Assembly (NCBI GenBank): GCA_031281925.1
Contig: JAITES010000110.1
Location: 1-10,597 of the forward strand
From: Treponema sp.
GTDB taxonomy: Bacteria > Spirochaetota > Spirochaetia > Treponematales > Breznakiellaceae
Direction of reading: 5' to 3'
Length of the DNA stretch: 10,597 nucleotides
Shown here piece by piece: positions 6,199 to 10,597 of the stretch. Position 1 is the stretch's first letter; every line of letters starts with the position of its first letter. The position numbers and the translations under genes are program-made. The notes beneath the pieces are model-generated. The model was not told where the DNA came from. It searched no databases and saw only the letters and a list, made by a program, of their open reading frames with translations.

Positions 6199-9100
6199 TT
6201 TTTCCCTCAACGCGTCGTATTCCAGGTTTTCAACATCAGTGCGGAAGGCGGCGACCAGTTCTCCCCCGGATGCGTAGTCATACTGTTCCATTTTTTTGAG
6301 CAGATTTTCCATTGCGTCGTTATTGTAGTTTTTTACCGCTTCCAGAAGCTCCGCAATAAGTTCCCTGTCGGGCGCCGGTTTTTTCTCTTTTTCTCCGGTC
6401 TCTTGCGTTTTCTTCATGAGGGGCCACAACTGCGAGATGAGATCCTCCGCTTCGGCAAGAAGACTGTCATTTCCCGCCCTGACTTTTTCAAGATCCCCCG
6501 CTTTGGCGGCTTTTTCCAGTTCTTCCGCCATTTTTCCTACCTTGTTGGCAAGGATGCCGTAGCTGGAACCCTTTAGGCCGTGGACGTTTATGGCATAGTC
6601 CGGCAGGGTTTCTTCGCTGAGGGAACCGGAGCCGCCCGGATAGCGCAGCTTTTCCAGGAGTTCGGGTGTATGGAGGACATAGATGCGGAGAACTTCCATC
6701 AGGGTTTCAGGGTCTCCGTAGCGTTTTATGCCTGCCGCAATATCAATGCTTCTGCTGTCCAGCGTCTTAAAGTTTTCAAGCGCCGCGGAACCGGTTTTAA
6801 TGCCGTCGTTCTTTTCATCTGCATCCTCCCGGGCCTGTAATTCCTTCTCCTTTTCCGGGTTTCTCACAAAACGGTTCAGTATTTCATCAAGTTTTATCAC
6901 ATTTATCGGCTTTGATATAAACCCGTTAAAACCTTTGGAGAGGAACATCTCCTCGTTTCCCGTAAGGGCATTCGCGGTAAGGGCGATGATGGGTACGGTT
7001 TGTGCATACTCGCTGCCTATTTCGTTGCGGATTATTCTTACCGCTTCCAGGCCGTCGATTTCGGGCATCATGTGATCCATAAAAACCGCATCGTATCTGA
7101 TCTGATCCCCCGCCACTACCGCCAACAGCTTGTCTATCGCTTCCTGGCCGCCCGACGCAGTATCTATGCTGACGCCGTAAGGCCGGAGCAGCCCCCTGGC
7201 GACAGCCAGATTGGTCATTACATCGTCTACCACCAGAATCCTTGCGTAGGGCATGGGAGCGCGGGTAATGGTCTTTCCCTTGCTGCGGTCTTCCTCTACA
7301 AAACGCAAGGCGTGGAGATTTTCCGCCCCCTCTTTTCCCAGGGTTTCATTTCCTATAATCCCCTGTATTATTTCTACGGTAAATTTGCTGCCCGAACCGT
7401 ACACGCTCTCTACGTTTATCGAGCCTCCCATGAGTTCTACGAGACCTTTGGTGATGGAAAGCCCAAGCCCTGTTCCCTCAATCAACCGGTTTCGTTTGAC
7501 ATCAAGCTGGCTGTACTCCACAAAAAGCCTGCCCAGATCTTCTTTTTTAATCCCTATACCCGTGTCCTGCACTATAAATATGAGTTTGACCGAATCCTCC
7601 CCGAGCCTGCTGCTCCAGGCTTCCAGTTTTACGCTTCCCTTCCTGGTATATTTGAACGCATTGGAGAGCAGGTTATTGAGAATCTGGCGTACCCGCATTT
7701 CATCTCCCAGAATCCGCGCGGGAAGATTCGGGGAAACTTTGAGTGTAAAGGCAACAGGTTTTGATTCGATGCGGATGAGATTCTGGCTTACTACGTCGGA
7801 CAGAAGACTCTGAATATTGTATTCCTCCGGGCTAAGCTCAAAGCGGCCCGATTCAATCTTGGAGATGTCGAGGATCTCGTTGATAATTCCCAGAAGTACC
7901 GAACCTGAATTGTAGATCTTTTCAAGATTGCCCAGGGTTTCCCGCTCTCCTTCGTCGTCGTTGAGTCCCCCTTCGGCAGGCAGGTTTGAAACCTTTGTCA
8001 GTTCCACTTCGGAAAGCCCTATGATCGCATTAAGGGGGGTGCGGATCTCGTGACTCATCCTGGCAAGGAATTCGGTTTTTGCCCGGGAGGCCGATTCGGC
8101 GCGCCTGGTCTGCGCCTCCAGTTCCGCTGTCCGTCTGTGTACCTCATGTTCCAGATGCATATTCGTCATGCTCAGGGTATTCCTGGCGACATTCATTTCA
8201 TTGTACAGATCTCCAAACTGCCGGGCCAGTATCAGCGCGGAACCGATGGTGAAGATGGAGAAACTGTAGCGTATTGTATTGAGCCCCCAATCAAGGAACC
8301 AGGAATCAAAGAGATCGAAAATACCGGAGACGACAAGCAGCATAATTCCTATCGTCAGGTTTCCGATGTGGGTATTGACCATCAGGTAAGAGAGCCTTCT
8401 CGGAAGGGAATTTTCTTTCCCGCTTTCGGTACGGACGATTTTCCAGTGTTTGTATCCGTCTACAAAAAAGAAATAGCCTATGTCAAAAATGAGGATATAG
8501 AAAATAATGAACAGTATCATTAATTGATTGATTATGAGAGTGTCTTCCGAAAACTGCGGAGAGAAGACAAGACCGGAAAAACCCATAAGGGCGGAAAAGG
8601 CGCCGAGAATATAGATAACGATTGTAGTTTTTTTCCGGGTGATAAAATCAAAAAAAGCGGTTAAAAACAATCCGCACAGGGAAAGCAGAAAATATTCAAT
8701 CCTGAAAAGAAAATCCGTGTTCGGAAACAGTTGATAGATAGTATTTGTGCGCAGAATAAAATAAATACCTATACCGCCGGAAAAGAGGCTATAGTAGAGA
8801 TTGTGCAGGTCTTTCCGGCGCATCATGTAGAGCATGAAGTGGTAGATGCCCACAAAAATATAGATGCCGTAGAAAAAGATGAAGAAAGACTCATTGTGTG
8901 CACGTTCTATTTGGTCATAGTCGTCGATATAGTAGTTGATAGCGTAATAGAACCCCGTGTTATCATAGTTTGGGTCTCCGCATATTCTAAAGGCCAGTAC
9001 ATTGGTTCCCGGCCGGAAGAGGCCGGACTGAATCGGGAAACGGGGATGGCGCCATGCCCGGTGGGTTTTTAGTGCGCCGTTTTGGACCGCATACATCTCC

Positions 9101-9564
9101 GACTTGACCAGTGTTCCGTTCAGGTAGACTTCCCAGTTGTCGCCGATGCTGGCCAGATATATTCCCGGAATCACGGCCTCTTCCCCGTTGAGCCGATCTA
9201 TCTGACTTTTTTCCATATAGAAACCGGTTATGAAGGTATATTCCCGCACCTCCCCGCCGCGGGGGTCGAAGAAGAAACGTTTTGGAATATCGAAGAAGGG
9301 GAAGTGCTTTATCTTCATGGTGGCACCGGAACCGGCTTCGGAGGCAAGATGCCATTCCGGGGAGGAAGGTACAGGCATGCGGCTTATCTCCTCCCGGGAA
9401 AAACCTTCCCTGACAAACCATGCGTTTTCCCTGAGATCTGTATAGAGGGAGGTCTTTGAGTGGCTGTTGACTGCCCTTGAATAGACAAAAAGGCACAAAG
9501 ACAGAGAGATGATCAAAATAAGGCTAATCGTCGTCAAATTGACGGTTTTTTTACGGCTCTGCAT
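6178..9564 (-). CDS. 7TMR-DISM hybrid histidine kinase with receiver and Hpt domains
   Basis: 1128 residues. An N-terminal membrane helix (11-29) leads to an extracytoplasmic domain (about 40-215) with a jelly-roll pattern (NWEVYLNGTLV, FRPGTNVLAFRICGD), the DISM-type sensor that probably binds a small ligand or sugar. Seven hydrophobic helices follow (about 226-448), then a short coiled coil (about 455-495). HisKA carries the phospho-acceptor H505 in FLARMSHEIRTPLNAI. The ATPase domain has N635 (NLLSNAFKYT), DTGIGI (667-672) and GTGLGLSI (697-704). The receiver domain (about 774-898) has D780/D781, phospho-acceptor D830 (FMDHMMPEIDG), T863 and K885. The Hpt domain (about 935-1045) has H995 in VHGLKGSS. 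A charged tail ends the protein. All catalytic residues of a His-Asp-His relay are present, so it should autophosphorylate and pass phosphate to a separate regulator not encoded here. No convincing ribosome site precedes ATG 9564. DUF3842 lies 86 bp upstream on the same strand. Confidence 0.93.
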   Translation of the reverse strand: MQSRKKTVNLTTISLILIISLSLCLFVYSRAVNSHSKTSLYTDLRENAWFVREGFSREEISRMPVPSSPEWHLASEAGSGATMKIKHFPFFDIPKRFFFDPRGGEVREYTFITGFYMEKSQIDRLNGEEAVIPGIYLASIGDNWEVYLNGTLVKSEMYAVQNGALKTHRAWRHPRFPIQSGLFRPGTNVLAFRICGDPNYDNTGFYYAINYYIDDYDQIERAHNESFFIFFYGIYIFVGIYHFMLYMMRRKDLHNLYYSLFSGGIGIYFILRTNTIYQLFPNTDFLFRIEYFLLSLCGLFLTAFFDFITRKKTTIVIYILGAFSALMGFSGLVFSPQFSEDTLIINQLMILFIIFYILIFDIGYFFFVDGYKHWKIVRTESGKENSLPRRLSYLMVNTHIGNLTIGIMLLVVSGIFDLFDSWFLDWGLNTIRYSFSIFTIGSALILARQFGDLYNEMNVARNTLSMTNMHLEHEVHRRTAELEAQTRRAESASRAKTEFLARMSHEIRTPLNAIIGLSEVELTKVSNLPAEGGLNDDEGERETLGNLEKIYNSGSVLLGIINEILDISKIESGRFELSPEEYNIQSLLSDVVSQNLIRIESKPVAFTLKVSPNLPARILGDEMRVRQILNNLLSNAFKYTRKGSVKLEAWSSRLGEDSVKLIFIVQDTGIGIKKEDLGRLFVEYSQLDVKRNRLIEGTGLGLSITKGLVELMGGSINVESVYGSGSKFTVEIIQGIIGNETLGKEGAENLHALRFVEEDRSKGKTITRAPMPYARILVVDDVMTNLAVARGLLRPYGVSIDTASGGQEAIDKLLAVVAGDQIRYDAVFMDHMMPEIDGLEAVRIIRNEIGSEYAQTVPIIALTANALTGNEEMFLSKGFNGFISKPINVIKLDEILNRFVRNPEKEKELQAREDADEKNDGIKTGSAALENFKTLDSRSIDIAAGIKRYGDPETLMEVLRIYVLHTPELLEKLRYPGGSGSLSEETLPDYAINVHGLKGSSYGILANKVGKMAEELEKAAKAGDLEKVRAGNDSLLAEAEDLISQLWPLMKKTQETGEKEKKPAPDRELIAELLEAVKNYNNDAMENLLKKMEQYDYASGGELVAAFRTDVENLEYDALREKLKNALE

Positions 9565-9568
9565 CTTA

Positions 9569-9597
9569 TTGATAGTATACTCCGGTTTTCACATCAA
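9569..9597 (-). promoter_or_regulatory. Candidate promoter just upstream of the hybrid kinase
   Basis: On the minus strand, TTGATG (9597-9592) and TATCAA (9574-9569) are spaced by 17 bp, and a better -10 hexamer, TATACT (9579-9574), overlaps. TATACT lies nine bases before the ATG. Either choice places the transcription start at or within a few bases of the start codon. The remaining gap to DUF3842 (9598-9650) shows a weak dyad (GAACAA/TTGTTC) without a T-run, so read-through from DUF3842 is also possible. Confidence 0.35.
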
Positions 9598-9650
9598 GGT
9601 GATATCTTTTGATAGAGTCTTTCGAAAATTTCAGTTTTTTTGGAACAAAC

Positions 9651-10082
9651 TCATTTTTCTTGTTCGGCGCCTTTTAGCCTTGAAGAGAGGATCTCCGCCG
9701 CTCCATCCAGGGCCTTTGCAAGCGGCAGGACTTCTACCCCCGCAAGAGTGAAATGTTCATTTTGCAACGGGAGCAGAATCCGTTCCGCCGGGGAGGAGAG
9801 GATCGCTTCGGCCATGGCGGCGCTGATCTCCCCCATCATGCTGTTGGCTATGACGATTCCCACAGGCCCCAGGATGAAGTCCGCATTACGGACAGAGATG
9901 CGGATTGCGTTTTCTCCGCTGGCGCCCCGCTTTGCCCCTGCCTTGATCATCCTTTCGGTGGCAACCCCGTTGGTTCCCAGGGCGATGATTTCAATGTCAT
10001 CCCGGATGAGACCCTTTATCCGGCTGATGATCTGGACTCCGATGCCGCCGCCCATTCCGTCGATTACCGCTATGGTTTCCAT
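9651..10082 (-). CDS. DUF3842 family protein
   Basis: 143 residues from the ATG at 10082, chosen because an AAGGGG site precedes it by about seven bases and the protein then opens with the family's METIAVIDGMGGGIG. Longer readings to 10187 would run through the palindromic operator and promoter and are rejected. The N-terminal strand plus glycine-rich turn (IAVIDGMGGGIG, residues 4-15) resembles a Rossmann-like nucleotide-binding start. Further segments are IEIIALGTNGVAT (about 30-42), an ILGPVGIVIANSMMGEIS stretch (about 70-87) and a C-terminal helix. DUF3842 proteins occur mainly in anaerobic Firmicutes and spirochaetes, and no biochemical role is known to me. It is transcribed away from the larE-like gene out of a shared regulatory region, and the hybrid kinase follows 86 bp downstream. 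A role linked to nickel or sulfur cofactor work is only a guess from position. Confidence 0.85.
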   Translation of the reverse strand: METIAVIDGMGGGIGVQIISRIKGLIRDDIEIIALGTNGVATERMIKAGAKRGASGENAIRISVRNADFILGPVGIVIANSMMGEISAAMAEAILSSPAERILLPLQNEHFTLAGVEVLPLAKALDGAAEILSSRLKGAEQEK

Positions 10083-10114
10083 ATCTTTACCCCTTCGACA
10101 TTCGCCCGATTCGT

Positions 10115-10145
10115 GAAATGTCCCATTTCTGAAATGTTCCATTTC
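10115..10145. promoter_or_regulatory. Tandem palindromic operator between DUF3842 and the larE-like gene
   Basis: Two near-identical dyads, GAAATG-TCC-CATTTC (10115-10129) and GAAATG-TTC-CATTTC (10131-10145), lie head to tail with one T between them, so the period is 16 bp. Each has perfect 6-bp arms. The second ends exactly one base before the -35 box TTGACA of the rightward promoter. For the leftward DUF3842 gene, a minus-strand TATAAT at 10167-10162 would put the dyads just after the transcription start. A bound protein could therefore control both genes. The cognate regulator is not in this window. Confidence 0.8.
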
Positions 10146-10174
10146 TTGACAAAACATGATTATTATAGTATAAA
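10146..10174 (+). promoter_or_regulatory. Strong sigma-70 promoter for the larE-like gene
   Basis: A perfect TTGACA at 10146-10151 and TATAAA at 10169-10174 are separated by 17 bp, the best consensus promoter in the window. Transcription would begin about 10180-10182, at the left arm of the hairpin at 10180-10196, leaving a leader of about 70 nt before ATG 10252. Confidence 0.8.
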
Positions 10175-10179
10175 AAGAC

Positions 10180-10196
10180 GGCGGCATGAAGCCGCC
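10180..10196. promoter_or_regulatory. Stem-loop at the 5' end of the larE-like leader
   Basis: GGCGGC (10180-10185), loop ATGAA, GCCGCC (10191-10196). As RNA on the plus strand it would sit at the very 5' end of the transcript, followed by TTTGCTTC, which is too short a T-run for a convincing terminator. On the minus strand the same stem is followed by GTCTTTTTA, a plausible intrinsic terminator against leftward transcription towards DUF3842. A second small stem with the same ATGAA loop (AGGG/CCCT, about 10207-10219) follows. The role is unproven: mRNA stabilisation, insulation, or attenuation. Confidence 0.5.
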
Positions 10197-10251
10197 TTTG
10201 CTTCAAGGGATGAACCCTCAGGAAATATGTCTATATGAAGATGGGGGTTTC

Positions 10252-10597
10252 ATGTCTATACTGCCGGAAAAATATCAACATCTGCTGGAGATCATCCGGA
10301 AGCCGGGGAGCGCCGCGGTAGCTTTTTCCGGGGGAGTTGACAGTTCCTTTCTCTGCGCCGCCGCCTTTGAAGCCCTGGGGAAGAGGGCAATCGCAGTTAC
10401 CATTGTGTCCCCCATGCTGCCCCGCAGCGAAATTGAGTGCGCCCGGGAAGTCGCCCGTCTTATAGGTATTGAGCATATAACCGTAGAAGAATATGACATT
10501 GACGATGAGGTGGCGGCAAACCCGAAGGATCGCTGTTACCACTGCAAGAAAATTGAATTCTCAAACATCCTCAGGGCGGCAAGGGAACGGGGCATTG
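10252..10597 (+). CDS. larE: ATP-dependent sacrificial sulfur transferase LarE-like protein, N-terminal part
   Basis: The first 115 residues of a protein that runs off the right edge. Residues 21-32 hold a PP-loop, VAFSGGVDSS, the ATP pyrophosphatase signature that adenylates the substrate. Residues 90-99, NPKDRCYHCKK, match the conserved N-P-x-D-R-C-x-x-CK motif of LarE. In known systems LarE converts carboxyl groups of a nicotinate-derived precursor to thiocarboxylates, by giving up its own cysteine sulfur or by using an iron-sulfur cluster, to build the nickel-pincer cofactor of lactate racemase. The region that decides between these types lies beyond the window. The start at 10252 is supported by GGGGG at 10243-10247, four bases upstream, and by the usual distance of the PP-loop from the N-terminus. 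It is driven by the strong promoter at 10146 and is divergent from DUF3842. The partner genes larA, larB and larC are not visible here. Confidence 0.9.
   Translation, partial: MSILPEKYQHLLEIIRKPGSAAVAFSGGVDSSFLCAAAFEALGKRAIAVTIVSPMLPRSEIECAREVARLIGIEHITVEEYDIDDEVAANPKDRCYHCKKIEFSNILRAARERGI

Noticed and set aside
7000..7764. Plus-strand frames of 186-254 codons antisense to the hybrid kinase
   Set aside because: The sense strand encodes intact HisKA, HATPase and receiver motifs over the same bases; the antisense products show no domain and no ribosome site.
10083..10187. N-terminal extension of DUF3842 to an ATG at 10187
   Set aside because: It would translate through the tandem dyads and the minus-strand -10 element; the family N-terminus and a ribosome site fit 10082.
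9753..10238. Plus-strand frames opposite DUF3842 and through the operator region
   Set aside because: They run through the consensus promoter and operator and have no domain signature, while the minus strand encodes a clear DUF3842 protein.
1..10597. CRISPR arrays, tRNA or rRNA genes, transposase genes, prophage genes
   Set aside because: No regularly spaced direct repeats, no tRNA cloverleaf and no transposase, integrase or phage protein was seen on either strand.

Overview
The window looks like a chromosomal segment of a spirochaete, most likely a Treponema of the termite-gut type. This is inference from content: a large CHASE2 nucleotide cyclase, a 7TMR-DISM hybrid histidine kinase, a YitT-family protein, near-50% GC and A/T-rich promoters. 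No rRNA or tRNA gene and no marker protein fixes the species.

Layout, left to right. Positions 1-189 hold the C-terminal end of an ABC importer ATPase. An A/T-rich gap with a perfect inverted repeat leads to a small exported FecR-like protein (382-792), which ends in a strong intrinsic terminator. The next 200 bases contain a repeat-bounded element with a 37-codon reading frame. A 909-residue CHASE2 class III cyclase lies on the minus strand (3787-1058). Divergent from it, with only 49 bp between, is a YitT/DUF2179 membrane protein (3837-4709). A compact two-gene unit follows: a small antitoxin-like protein and a PIN-domain protein that overlap by 17 bp (4777-5461). The stretch 5622-6198 is the debris of a xylose/ribose-type sugar ABC operon, with pieces of the ATPase gene followed by the first third of the permease. 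Facing it on the minus strand is a 1128-residue hybrid kinase with HisKA, HATPase, receiver and Hpt modules (9564-6178), preceded by a DUF3842 protein (10082-9651). A divergent regulatory region with two tandem palindromes separates DUF3842 from the start of a larE-like sulfur transferase gene (10252 to the window edge).

The window is dominated by signal transduction. The cyclase should make cAMP in response to an extracytoplasmic signal sensed by CHASE2, and the secreted FecR-like protein beside it may act in the same envelope process (inference). The hybrid kinase carries a complete His-Asp-His relay but has no adjacent partner regulator. The DUF3842/larE pair is the best candidate for a co-regulated, poorly described unit, because one tandem operator sits where it could control both genes. 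I see no new defence or mobile system that can be asserted. The strongest unexplained items are the tandem operator, the repeat-bounded mini-ORF, the collapsed sugar-transport operon, and several start codons placed directly behind TATA-type hexamers.
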